From the NCBI RefSeq assembly GCF_021462225.1, contig NC_061806.1:6320734-6384733 (forward strand): a DNA stretch of 64,000 nucleotides, written 5' to 3'. Shown here piece after piece: positions 52,700-63,997 of this stretch. The position numbers were made by a program, and so were the translations under genes. The notes beneath the pieces are model-generated. The model ran no database searches and was not told the origin of the DNA. It worked only from the letters and a program-made list of their open reading frames with translations. Positions within the stretch are counted from its first letter, which is position 1; every line of letters starts with the position of its first letter. Source of the stretch: Girardinichthys multiradiatus. Lineage: Eukaryota > Chordata > Actinopteri > Cyprinodontiformes > Goodeidae.

Positions 52700-53275
52700 G
52701 CTTTAATTTAGCCTTATAAGGGAGACAGGTCTTTCAGCATCAGACGTATTACTGAGCAGAGCCGAGACCAAATCCGATGAGACAAAGGCTGATACCTCCT
52801 TATATCAGCTTAGCAAAAACCCCAAGTGGCCTGGCACCCCCTCTAGGAAGAGCAGAGGTGAGAATCAATCTAACTTTCACGCAGACATCTCGACTCTTCT
52901 GTGATAAACATTTCCCTTTAGCTTGTAAATGCAGTGGAGCTGACCAGCAGAAGGGAACAGGAAGGAAGGTGGAAGCCATTGTCAGGTCAGACGGATCGTC
53001 ACCTCAGAAGGACAAAAGCAATTTAAATTTTAACATTACAATTCCACTCTTTTTGATCATACATGAAACGTGTTTCATGTATGATCCACACTTTATTTAA
53101 AGGAAACATTAAAAAAATAAATAATACTAAAAAGGAAGAAACTGAATAGTATAATAAAATAAAAATAAAATACAATACAGTCATCCTCTGTGTGAGTGAA
53201 AAGCCTGTCAGACGGAAATTAAAACACATTTGTGTATCAACAAACAATCAGGCAGGAAAATACTCACACGACCCC
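52700..53275 (-). repeat. Probable retroviral 3' end / LTR-like region
   Basis: Downstream of the integrase remnant on the same strand. A purine-rich tract (ggtggaggggtcgtgtg, about 53275) could be a polypurine tract preceding the LTR. Further down are AATAAA (53095-53100 on the complement), a TATAA near 52803 and a second TTATAAG. LTR borders and a matching 5' LTR were not found. Confidence 0.3.
53055..53086. repeat. Near-perfect palindrome, 15-bp arms
   Basis: gatcatacatgaaac and its exact inverse are separated by 2 bp. It could form a tight hairpin in RNA next to AATAAA. Confidence 0.9.
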
Positions 53276-54174
53276 TCCACCAAGGCGGTCACCGACATGG
53301 TAAAGGAATGACCAGAAACAGAAGAAACACGACAACAACAAAATTGCAATAAAAAAATGATACCCAAATCAACAACACTGTGTGTTCATTATTCTTACAG
53401 AAGCTTCATTAGAATCAAGAAACAACAAAAATGATGAATATAATGTTTGTTAAACAGGAACCGAAATCATCGTTTGAATAAATCGAGATTAAACAATGAT
53501 AAAATCATCAAAATCCCCATCATGAGTTATGGAAGCTGAGTCATCAGGGCCATAAGGAACCACCTTCAGAAATATGTTTAGAAACAGGAACTCTAACCTG
53601 CTGAAAGTTAGGCTTCCATTGTCCAACTAAACAATGGTGGAAATGAACACATTTCGAATTTGTAATAATAAAGTAAATGATAGATATCAAGCAATAAACA
53701 TGAAAGTTAGATAAAAGCATCCGAGATTTCCTCCTCAGAGTCAGTTTTGCTGTCAAAGTGGGAGAAAATAAGTAGGCTGACCCTTGCTGTCCAGGCAAAG
53801 GAGCACCTAGTATTCACCAAATGAAAAGAAATTAGGGAGAATAATCATCGTGGTGCATGTTTGACAGTCTCTCTGTTGCAGACGTCGCCAGTCCATCATC
53901 CGGAGAAAGGTTACGTGCAAATGTGTAGAGGTCTTCCCTGTATGTTTTCTATGTGTCTCTCACTGTGGTGTGTGTGCAGTGAGGCAAAGGACCTTATGAT
54001 TTCTAACTTTCAGGCAAGGCAATGGGCCTTAAGTAGATTCTGAAATTACATTGCACTGCCCAAGGGATTATTGTGCCCTTGTAAGAACAGTGTTCTTCCA
54101 CCACCTCTTCAATCACCCGCCAGCGATCAGCTTACAATTGTTTGTCTTGTGGTGGTCCGCTGTCCTCACACCTT
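53276..54174 (-). other. Region 3' of the integrase remnant, no identifiable env
   Basis: The position would hold env in an intact provirus. Only short frames are present and none was recognised, so env appears deleted or too decayed. Confidence 0.4.
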
Positions 54175-54740
54175 TTAGGCAGTAGATGATCCAGTTGAAA
54201 GATGACTTGTGTCCTTGACAGCGTTTTGGATGACCAGTAAGATCTGATATGGGCCGTTCCAGCATCTGGACTTCAAGTGTTTTCTCCTAAATTCTCTGAC
54301 CAGAATCCAGTCGCTAGGAACAAAGGAGTGGAGTTTGGAAGTGGCTGTTTCTGGTAATGCAGCCTTCACCATCTGTGAAACTTGAGAAACTACAGTGGAC
54401 AGGTTTTGACTGTAAAACAATATCCTATCTTCACACAAAGATATGAAAGGCAGTGATCTTGGCAATATCCCCATGCCCAAATTAGGAGACCTGCCAAACA
54501 GCACTTCAAAAGGACTGATGTTTGCACGTGTCCTTTGTCTCAATCTCATGTAAGTGAGAATAATAGGCAGAGCCTTCACAACACTTGGCTGATTTTAATT
54601 TCAAAGTCCCATTCTCACGCTCCACGTCTCCATCACTCTGTGGGTGATATGCAGTGTTTTTGTAGCCCAAAAACTTATCTCTCCCATCTACAGAGGAATC
54701 ACAACCATTCTATGGCCTTCAACAGCGCAAGAAACTATTT
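54175..54740 (-). pseudogene. Endogenous retrovirus pol remnant: integrase C-terminal half
   Basis: The minus strand near 54610-54660 shows the integrase signature around the catalytic Glu (TAYHPQSDG then VERENG). After a frameshift, 54579-54175 reads through ISPFEVLFGRSP and the C-terminal DNA-binding part (WNGPYQILL). This layout is that of gammaretrovirus-like elements. Upstream pol is cut off by the hAT insertion at 54761; no clear continuation was found right of the hAT (58870-59660). Non-functional. Confidence 0.75.
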
Positions 54741-57290
54741 TTTTTCTGTGTTTTCACAACTAGTGCTGTCAATAGATTAAAAAAATTAGAGATTAATTAA
54801 CTATGATCTGTAATTAATTGATCTAATTAATCTCCTGTTTAATCTCACCTAAAAATAGCTGAGAAAGGCCCTTAACTTGGTTGAGGTATTTCAATTTCAA
54901 TTTGTTACATTATTGTGGTAGATCAAAAGATTGATATATAACAAAAAGTGGTTTTATAAAGTAATTTATTGTTTTGAACAGATGCAGTTCTAGCCATTTA
55001 CATTCCGTTGTATTTGAGACTAGTCCCAAGTGCTGCTTTCAACCTGTAGTTTCTGTCACTAGGGCAGAAATATTGCTGAGCTCTTTTTTTTTAAATTTCC
55101 AAATAATTAAAAAATTAAAACATCAGGTCCGTATAAAATGCTGTAAGTTAACATATAAAATGGCAAGAACACTTTTATGAACAATAAAATTATTGAACAC
55201 TGAACTTGTTGCTTTTCCTCTGCTTCAGATAACAAAATAAAAAAAACAGACCTATCAATCACAATGCTGTAAGCAAGCACACCAAAAATAATTGTTCATC
55301 ATAACAAAAATAAAGTGCTGAAACAATCAATTCTAGTAGGCAGAGGACATAGCAGCTTTGCTGACCTCATGCCTCTTATTTCTTCTTCTTCAGCCAGTCG
55401 CTGAGACAGACCAACTTGGTCACATTTTCTCTGAGCAAGGCTGCCCTTTTCTTTTGTACTATGTGGCCCGCAAGGCTAAACAGTCTTTTGCAAGGTATGG
55501 AGGTTGCCGGGGAGGCCAGGTACTTGTGTGCTAGGGCTGACAGCTTTTCATAGGCTCCTGAGTGAGCATACCACCACTGCAGGGGACAATCATCAATACT
55601 GATGCTGGGCTCTCCTCTGTAGCGCTGCAGCTCTCCAGACATCATTCCATCTTCTTCTGAGTCAGAGTCAGACCCCAGCAGGAGAACACTCCTCCTCTTC
55701 TTCTGAGCTGGTTCATCATACTCTGTGGAGAGCTGGAGAGTAGCTTCTCTTCTGGGCTCTGCTGCTTGGAGCATGTTCTCCAGACTGGTCCACACCTAAA
55801 TGAATGAATGAATTAATAGATGGATGAGTGAATGATTATCATTAACACTAAGTGCAGTAGATGCTTTTTTTGTTTTATTTTATGAAGCACTTTGTGTTGC
55901 ATTTCTTATGTGTGAAAAGTATTATATAAATTAATTCGTTTTTGATAAATTGGACTCTTTCATCCAGCTTATTCTTATAGTTTTTACCTGTTCCCTCTTT
56001 TCTCTTGGAAGACATTTCAAATCCTTAAAACGTGGATCCAGTGCTGTGGCCAACGTGAACCATGTCTCATTGGCATCATCTCGCCGTGCTGCCAGGTCCC
56101 TCTGGAACACGTTCTTGAACTTTACCACATAGGCTGGATCATCATCAGTGATGTCCATGACACGGTCCAGATGGCGAAAAGCAGGCAGCACTACAGAGCA
56201 AGAGACATAGGCCTCACCACCCAGCAGCTCAATCAAATACCTGCAGAGTTGGATAAGTTTGCAAAAATAAACTTAGTTGGATATTTAAACTAAAGTGTCA
56301 CTGATTTCCAATTTAATTGTTCTGAAATGTAACTACCTAACATGTGACAATAGTTTTTGATTAAAATGGACGTGTTTATTTGGGCTTACCTGCATGGTTC
56401 AAGCAGGACCTCCAGTCTCTGCAGTTTCCCCCACTCAGCTTCGTTTGGCATGACCAATCTGTGGTTCTGTTGGTCCAATGTAGCCTGGAAAGCCTCTCGG
56501 TTGCGTAGGAGGCGTGAGACCATTGCTAGTGTCGAATTCCACCTGGTCGGTACATCTTGTACAAGTTGCTCGCTCTTTTTTCCAAGTGCTACGTGTTGCT
56601 GGTTAAGGTCTGTGGTACTCGCAGGGCTTTGTTTAAAATGGCCAACAATTTAGCGGCACTTTGTCAGTACACCGGCAAACCCAGTACTATCGAGGCAGAC
56701 CGTGATGGTCCTCTGGAGAATGTGAGCATTGCAGACGATGTGCTCGTATGGAAGGGCTCTCATAGCAGCCAGCATGTTTGCTGCGCTGTCTGTACCAATG
56801 GTGGATATCTTGTTTTCAATTCTCCAGTCATGTACCACCTTGAGGAACTGTTCGGCACATTTATCAGCAAAGTGCCTGGTTTCTGTTTTCATGACGGTCA
56901 GTGCAAATGAGTTGAGGTTCCACTCACCATCAATAAAGTGTCCGGTCACTCCCAAATAGCTGTGATTGCCAGCTGAGGTCCAATGATCTCCGGTTATAGC
57001 AACTAGTTGGGCGAACTAGAAGGGCGAGTCCTTCACCTTCACCAAAAGTTTGTTTTTCTTTTCGCCATCGTACATCTTGGCGATTTTGGTCGTCAGTGTC
57101 GACCTGGACGGTGGCTTGTGTAATGGGTCATTGGACGCAGTTTGCAACACCTCTGTTAACCTCTCATCTTCCACTATATCTATCGGCCTGCAGTTCAACG
57201 CTATCCACGTGGCAAGAACATTTGTCAGCCTGTCGGTTGCAGACTTGCTCATACGTGGGGTGTTCTCTTCGAGTGAGAGACAGCAAGCTC

Positions 57291-58303
57291 AATTTGTGGC
57301 AGTGGCAGGCAGAACTGGCAGTTCCAGTGGCAGTGGAGTTGCCACAGCCTGCCGCAGGGTGGCAGGGGATTCTGCGAGGATGCCAGAAGGTGCCAGACCG
57401 GCCGTAAAAGCTTGCCACGGCGGTTGCCGCTGTTGTTGTGGAAGCTAATCCTGATAATCGGCAAATGGGTTGTCAGTATAGTTAATAGTGTCTGTGGAGC
57501 TGCCACCGGAAGTGATGCCTATGCTGATTATTGGCAAACGGGATGCCATTATTGTTATAGCCTCTTACCTTTAAATAATGATGTCATTATTATTATTATT
57601 ATTTAATAAACAGCTTTAGGCCCATAACATAAGGTGATTGTATTTACTTGAGATGGAAAATAAATAGTACTATATGTATGTGTGATGTGGTGCCACAGGG
57701 TGCCAGAGGATGCCACGGGCTGCCAGAGGATGCCACGGGCTGCCAGAGGATGCCACAGGGTGCCAGAGGATGCCACAGAGTGCCAGAGGATGCCACAGCG
57801 TGCCAGAGGATGCCACGGGCTGCCAGAGGATGCCACAGGGTGCCAGAGGATGCCACGGGCTGCCAGAGGATGCCACAGGGTGCCAGAGGATGCCACAGGG
57901 TGCCAGAGGATGCCACAGGGTGCCAGAGGATGCCACAGGGTGCCAGAGGATGCCACAGGGTGCCAGAGGATGCCACGGGCTGCCAGAGGATGCCACAGGG
58001 TGCCAGAGGATGCCACAGAGTGCCAGAGGATGCCACGGGGTGCCAGAGGATACCACAGAGTGCCAGAGGATGCCACAGGGTGCCAGAGGATACCACAGAG
58101 TGCCAGAGGATGCCACAGGGTGCCAGAGGATGCCACGGGGTGCCAGAGGATGCCACGGGGTGCCAGAGGATGCCACACGGTGCCAGAGGATGCCACAGAG
58201 TGCCAGAGGATGCCACATGGTGCCAGAGGATGCCATGGGCTGCCAGAGGATGCCATAGCCTGCCACCGGAACTGCCAGTTCTGCCTGCCACTGCCACAAA
58301 ATG
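57291..58303. mobile_element. Nested 1,013-bp inverted-repeat element with internal minisatellite
   Basis: Terminal inverted repeats of about 43 bp (AATTTGTGGCAGTGGCAGGC at the left; nearly the same inverted at the right). AGCTC flanks both sides (57286-57290, 58304-58308), a 4-5 bp target duplication. It interrupts the hAT transposase exon. The interior has 260 bp of unique AT-rich sequence, with a repeated motif (tcggcaaatggg / ttggcaaacggg), and the 20-bp array. No transposase. Superfamily not identified. Confidence 0.75.
57691..58260. repeat. 20-bp minisatellite, 28.5 units
   Basis: Each unit is two 10-mers: a variable tgccacaggg-type half and an invariant tgccagagga half. Open frames of 180-310 codons occur on both strands across it because the unit lacks stops. 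They are not regarded as genes. Confidence 0.97.
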
Positions 58304-58869
58304 AGCTCGGCCCTGCTGTTTAGTTTGGTGAAAAGCTTTGTTGTGGCTTGCTAAATTGCTAATGTCTTCGCTGCTAACATTAACTGTGGCGGCGGCACTC
58401 GCGACTGGGTGCTTTGTGTTGATGTGGTAGGCTAAACTTGAGCTGCTTCGGTGGTAAGCAAACTCCTTCTTACAAAGAAGGCATATCACTCTACCTTTAT
58501 CAATGGTGCTGTCGGGGTGTTTTTGGAATGTAAATTTCTCATTCATTGGACCGACAACTCTCACATGCTCCTCCATTTTTGCGTCTCTTCTCCGCTACTC
58601 ACTTGAGCCTATCAGCTCATACAAACCCATGCCAGCCAATCAATGTCCACTTCAGGGTGTGACTGACCATTGTTTTCCACCCTCAACAACTCAAGCACAA
58701 GAAGCCCAATGCATAAAAAACAAATTTCATAAAAGGGAACTCTCATACAGAAATAGTAGAGTTGGAGATTAAAAATTAGATTAACATGATTAAAAAACAT
58801 AACGCGCTAAGCATGACTATAATTAATTAATTGCAATTAACGCGATAATATGACACCCCTATTCACAAC

Positions 58870-59660
58870 ACCAACAAAATGAAGCCTATGTCTTCCTTCT
58901 GGAGTTTGCTATGTAAATGCTGTGGTTCATTATTACCCTAGGTGCTTAATTACATGGAACTTCATCAAAATATCCAGCAAAATCAAAGAGAATTAATCTT
59001 CTGACTCCACCTGGTATACTAGCAGTGACCATCAGCTAAATATTCTGAATATTAAAAATGTGACATATGAGGTTTGAGGAAGGCCTGAGTACAGGTCATT
59101 ATTTCCATAGTTTCAGAATACTCAAAGATAATTAAAAAAATTGTCTAATCTGTGGAGATGTAAAATTTCACAAAAGAATCAACACCATACATTCAGGTTT
59201 TCAGAATGTGGTCTTAGGGACCTATGCACCATTTATATTAACAAAGTACAACGTCTCTCTTGCATTGTCACTAAGTCCTCACTGGAGATATGAACTACCT
59301 TTTTTTTCCTATGATTGCTGAAACTTTCGTAACCCCATGTTACTTTATTCTGACATTCCCCTCTTCTGACGCAGGGTCCAACCCCTGCGACAATCCAGCA
59401 AAAAGTTTGACAAAATTTTCTAGTAACCAGGATCACATTACATAGAACTATGACATAACTATGTGTCACTATGAATTCACCGAAAGCAACATAAATAAAA
59501 TTCAGTTGTTTTTAACTGCAATTTAGTTCCATTAACAACAAAACGCAAAATTCAGTTATTGTGTAATTCATCAATGTCTCACTTAAAAATAAGTCACGTC
59601 ATCTGTTATGACAATCTTCAAGATCCTGTTTAAGATGCACATAGTCCAAAGAGATCTCAA
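58870..59660. other. Right flank of the hAT insertion, unidentified
   Basis: Should continue the disrupted retroviral sequence. A minus-strand frame (59469-59233, FCQTFCWIVAGVGPCVRRGE) was not recognised. No LTR boundary seen before the Tc1 copy at 59665. Confidence 0.4.
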
Positions 59661-59664
59661 ACTA

Positions 59665-61274
59665 CAGGTCCTTCTCAAAATATTAGCATATTGTGATAAA
59701 GTTCATTATTTTCCATAATGTCATGATGAAAATTTAACATTCATATATTTTAGATTCATTGCACACTAACTGAAATATTTCAGGTCTTTTATTGTCTTAA
59801 TATGGATGATTTTGGCATACAGCTCATGAAAACCCAAAATTCCTATCTCACAAAATTAGCATATCATTAAAAGGGTCTCTAAACGAGCTATGAACCTAAT
59901 CATCTGAATCAACGAGTTAACTCTAAACACCTGCAAAAGATTCCTGAGGCCTTTAAAACTCCCAGCCTGGTTCATCACTCAAAACCCCAATCATGGGTAA
60001 GACTGCCGACCTGACTGCTGTCCAGAAGGCCACTATTGACACCCTCAAGCAAGAGGGTAAGACACAGAAAGACATTTCTGAACAAATAGGCTGTTCCCAG
60101 AGTGCTGTATCAAGGCACCTCAGTGGGAAGTCTGTGGGAAGAAAAAAGTGTGGCAGAAAACGCTGCACAACGAGAAGAGGTGACCGGACCCTGAGGAAGA
60201 TTGTGGAGAAGGGCCGATTCCAGACCTTGGGGGACCTGCGGAAGCAGTGGACTGAGTCTGGAGTAGAAACATCCAGAGCCACCGTGCACAGGCGTGTGCA
60301 GGAAATGGTCTACAGGTGCCGCATTCCCCAGGTCAAGCCACTTTTGAACCAGAAACAGTGGCAGAAGCGCCTGACCTGGGCTACAGAGAAGCAGCACTGG
60401 ACTGTTGCTCAGTGGTCCAAAGTACTTTTTTCGGATGAAAGCAAATTCTGCATGTCATTCGGAAATCAAGGTGCCAGAGTCTGGAGGAAGACTGGGGAGA
60501 AGGAAATGCCAAAATGCCAGAAGTCCAGTGTCAAGTACCCACAGTCAGTGATGGTCTGGGGTGCCGTGTCAGCTGCTGGTGTTGGTCCACTGTGTTTTAT
60601 CAAGGGCAGGGTCAATGCAGCTAGCTATCAGGAGATTTTGGAACACTTCATGCTTCCATCTGCTGAAAAGCTTTATGGAGATGAAGATTTCATTTTTCAT
60701 CACAACCTTGCACCTGCTCACAGTGCCAAAACCACTGGTAAATGGTTTACTGACCATGGTATCACTGTGCTCAATTGGCCTGCCAACTCTCCTGACCTGA
60801 ACCCCATAGAGAATCTGTGGGATATTGTGAAGAGAACGTTGAGAGACTCAAGACCCAACACTCTGGATGAGCTAAAGGCCGCTATCGAAGCATCCTGGGC
60901 CTCCATAAGACCTCAGCAGTGCCACAGGCTGATTGCCTCCATGCCACGCCGCATTGAAGCAGTCATTTCTGCAAAAGGATTCCCGACTAAGTATTGAGTG
61001 CATAACTGTACACGATTATTTGAAGGTTGACGTTTTTTGTATTAAAAACACTTTTCTTTTATTGGTTGGATGAAATATGCTAATTTTGTGAGATAGGAAT
61101 TTTGGGTTTTCATGAGCTGTATGCCAAAATCATCCGTATTAAGACAATAAAAGACCTGGAATATTTCAGTTAGTGTGCAATGAATCTAAAATATATGAAT
61201 GTTAAATTTTCATCATGACATTGTGGAAAATAATGAACTTTATCACAATATGCTAATATTTTGAGAAGGACCAG
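59665..61274 (+). mobile_element. Tc1 family 1, copy D (1610 bp, full length)
   Basis: TA-flanked; both roughly 200-bp inverted repeats present. The right terminus has a change (ggaccag instead of ggacctg). Confidence 0.95.
59993..60997 (+). CDS. Tc1 transposase, copy D: full length, second catalytic Asp lost (334 aa)
   Basis: The only full-length uninterrupted transposase in the window. The bipartite DNA-binding region has helix-turn-helix motifs ([31 protein letters not shown]) separated by a GRKRC-type basic linker. The core has Asp148 (FSDESKF) and Glu273 (NPIENLW). The second catalytic residue is Asn238 (FHHNLAPAHS) where copies A-C have Asp ([10 protein letters not shown]), from GAC to AAC at 60704. 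The enzyme should bind its ends but not cut. Its reading frame starts 330 bp inside the element, as in related Tc1 elements. Confidence 0.95.
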   Translation: MGKTADLTAVQKATIDTLKQEGKTQKDISEQIGCSQSAVSRHLSGKSVGRKKCGRKRCTTRRGDRTLRKIVEKGRFQTLGDLRKQWTESGVETSRATVHRRVQEMVYRCRIPQVKPLLNQKQWQKRLTWATEKQHWTVAQWSKVLFSDESKFCMSFGNQGARVWRKTGEKEMPKCQKSSVKYPQSVMVWGAVSAAGVGPLCFIKGRVNAASYQEILEHFMLPSAEKLYGDEDFIFHHNLAPAHSAKTTGKWFTDHGITVLNWPANSPDLNPIENLWDIVKRTLRDSRPNTLDELKAAIEASWASIRPQQCHRLIASMPRRIEAVISAKGFPTKY

Positions 61275-63538
61275 TATGTAGAAGCACAGCAACAGTTTTC
61301 TCTTACATGAATCCAAATTTACTGATGCTGAAACTCTTTGCCAATTGTTTGTACTGTAACTCTGTAATAATAATAGCTAAAATCCTGAGTTATTGTTGTA
61401 ATTCTCTTTTTATTTGGCTCAATTTGATCACAGCTCTATTCAAGAATTTCTCTGCTCAGGTTAAATGCAAAGAAGTATTTTAACCCGGCGTTGACATTTT
61501 ATGGTATACCCAAACAAACAAAACTGCAGTGTTTGACTTAACCAGCTAAGAAGCTTAACTCCAAACTGGACTTTTTCCCCACATAGTGTTTCAAAAGGAG
61601 CATAGACACTTTTCTTTAAATTCTGCCTTTTTAATATAGAGTTGGGCAGAAAATGATTACTAGAACCCGTCTTTTACAATCTAAAAGCTGATAAATGTTT
61701 CAATATTTTATTTCTTAGTAATATGAAATGTATTCTTTTAATCTTTAAACCCTAAGAAATCAAACAAGGAAACTGGAGTTTGAGCCAACCGTCCTCTTAG
61801 TGTTAAGAGGGCCTTTATTTCTTTTTTCTTTTCTAAAATAAAGGATTTTACTTGTCTTTATTCCGTTATAAAGAATCCCAACCTTGGCTCCAAAACAAAA
61901 CTCTTCAGCCCTAATCTTTGTTTTATGTATTAATGCATTTCAAAGCCATCAAAATGCCTTGAACTCATCATTGGCTTAGATCTGTTTTTTTATAGGTAAT
62001 AGGTCTACCTTTAATTAAGTATTGTGGACAAAAACTGCACCCTACTGTAAGTACTGTGTCAGAGACTGTATGAAGACAACCTGCAGTAAACCTATGCTGT
62101 TTTAATAAGGTCTCTACCCATTAGATGTACGGGATACAAACTCTGACAACAGAAAACAATGAATGAAGGAGAAGCCCATCAAGTGTTACGCATGCACTGG
62201 GTTTTGAAAATGCTCCTTCATGAGATCTGTCCTGAGAATGACATAGAAACACATGGTTACTGCTAAGTTTTGGTGGTGTTGTCACTTCCTCTGCTTTTTA
62301 ATAACTTTTAATAACTAGAATAATTTACCCTGAATATTCCACGACGAGGGAGAGAACTTATTTCTCTCAAAGAATTAACTGGAAAGTATCAAATGAAATA
62401 AGTTATTACCTTTTTGAGGAGAATTTTCTAACCCTAAAATAATATTTTAATCCGCTATGTTTGTTAACGTCAAGCAAGCGTGTCACATGAGCAGCGGTTA
62501 ATAAGCGTTCTTCATTGCAGAAAATAGGAAAATATTTATGCAAATGTGTGTGTGTTTGTACATTATCCCCTCAGTTTCTTGATCGCTCCAGAGTCAAACT
62601 GTCATGGCACACAGTCCTCTATCAGTCCAAAAAACCAGGCCCTTCCCCGGTCTGTTGGTGGGACATTCACTCCTTACTTGTCCACTTTAACTTCTCCAGG
62701 AGGGAAAAATAACTTTGCTCCGGCCTGTTTCTCTTCTGCCCGCATAAGATGTGCTTTCAAGATGAATCCAGTGTATCACTCTTCTGGCTCTGGAAAGCAG
62801 CATGGATCGTTGTCCATCTCAGTGGGTATGGGGCCAGACGACTTCTGAGTTTAGTTCTGGTGGAAACTCTCGCTGCCATTTGCAGCAGGCAGGCCCTCTC
62901 TCTTTCAGGCCATGCTGAAGAAGCGTCTCCGGTGGAGTAGCCATGAGGAGGGCAGGTGTCCAATGTCCAGAATCAAAAATGCAGATGTTGCACTCAAATC
63001 CCGTGTGTGTGCGTATGTGTGCGAGAGAGAGGCAGAAGAAAAAGTTTAGTATAGGTTCAGATTTTGCACACAGAAATATTATCAGTCAGTCAGTTGTCCA
63101 CATGCCTGTCATTTCCTTTGAATTCTACTTTCTGTGTCTTCCACATTCTTCCCTCCAGAACATGTACTATGCTCCTTTGTAAAACAACTTTCTTTTCCCA
63201 TCTCTAATGTCCCTTTTCACTTTTACCTTCTTTTCTGACTGATTGCAATATTTAAGACAAACGAAACTTCCTGCAGGAAAGTTTTAACCCTTTAACCCCT
63301 TAATTGATGCACTCGGTGCTTTTTGGTCCATATTTTTTAACATGTAGTCAAACATTTCCCCCTGAGGAGGAGGTGTCTCCTTAGAACTCGTCAAACCATT
63401 ACACTCCGGTTAATGGGGGAATATTCCTTAAAACCTGCAGACGTCTCCACAGGAGTTCAAAGCTTTCTGGCACCCTGATAACCTTCCTTTCAGCCAAGTA
63501 GTCAGGAGAGCCTTATTCAATCACCTAAGGGCTCCTAC
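61275..63538. other. Non-coding with one exon-like stretch
   Basis: No gene assigned. 62574-62824 follows a good acceptor (ttatcccctcag) and ends at a possible donor (gtgg|gtatgg). One frame reads SISPKNQALPRSVGGTFTPY and SSARIRCAFKMNPVYHSSGS, not recognised. The rest is AT-rich and featureless. Confidence 0.35.
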
Positions 63539-63997
63539 TCAATTGGCCAGAAGAGCCTCCCTCAACCAGACATAGGGGGAGGACTTTGCCAGCGTCCTAC
63601 TGATCAGTTCACAGTAATTCCAGCCACAACAGGAGTTGGAACACACCCTCCGGTCACCCTTCTTATGAAGGGGGACCACCACCCCAGTCTTCCAGTCCAG
63701 AGGCACTGTCCCTGACTGCCCCGCAATGTTGAAGAGGCGTGTCAACCATGACACCCCCATAACATCCAGAGACTTGAGGTACTCAGGGCAAATCTCATCC
63801 ACCACCGAAGCCCTGCCACCGTGGAGCTTTTTAACTACCTCTGTGACTTCAGCCTGGGTGATGAAAGAGTCCAACCTCAAGTCCACAGCCTCAGCTTCCA
63901 CCAGGGAATGCATGACGGCAGGATTGAGGAGATCCTTGAAGTACTCCTTCCACTGCCTGATGATGTCCCCAGTCAAGGTCATCAGCTCCCCACCCAC
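63539..63997 (-). pseudogene. RTE-like LINE reverse-transcriptase fragment (runs off right edge)
   Basis: The minus strand reads GDIIRQWKEYFKDLLNPAVM, SFITQAEVTEVVKKLHGGRA, EICPEYLKSLDVMGVSWLTR and then SGTVPLDWKTGVVVPLHKKG. This is the fingers/N-terminal part of a fish RTE-type reverse transcriptase. After CSN the expected YRGITLL is lost, so the frame is damaged. The 5' part lies beyond position 64000. Confidence 0.82.

Larger units (their letters stand above)
55376..58576 (-). pseudogene. hAT transposase with BED zinc finger, interrupted
   Basis: Exon 1 (58576-56390) starts MEEHVRVVGPMNEKFTFQKH and has the BED finger (VICLLCKKEFAYHRSS; HINTKHP). It is interrupted at 58303-57291 by a nested element and has one in-frame stop at 57016-57018. 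It continues with SYLGVTGHFIDGEWNL, ISTIGTDSAANMLAAM, VCNAHILQ and the VPTRWNSTL block. Exon 2 (56240-55988) follows a GT/AG intron. Exon 3 (55795-55376) has the C-terminal hAT dimerisation region (WWYAHSGAYEKLSALAHKYL; SIPCKRLFSLAGHIV). Apart from the stop and the insertion the frame is well preserved, so inactivation is fairly recent. Confidence 0.92.
54761..58861 (-). mobile_element. hAT (ZBED-type) element with perfect 8-bp target duplication
   Basis: Flanked by identical ttcacaac at 54753-54760 and 58862-58869. Ends tagtgctgtcaa and, inverted, taggggtgtcat are imperfect terminal repeats. It codes, on the minus strand, a BED-finger hAT transposase in three exons. 8-bp duplications are diagnostic of hAT. 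It is inserted in the retroviral remnant and itself carries a 1.0-kb nested element. Confidence 0.93.

Noticed and set aside
57603..58323. Several overlapping open frames of 180-310 codons on both strands
   Set aside because: They arise from a 20-bp tandem repeat that lacks stops in several frames on both strands. Only the first part of the minus-strand frame starting at 58576 (the BED finger) is real coding sequence.
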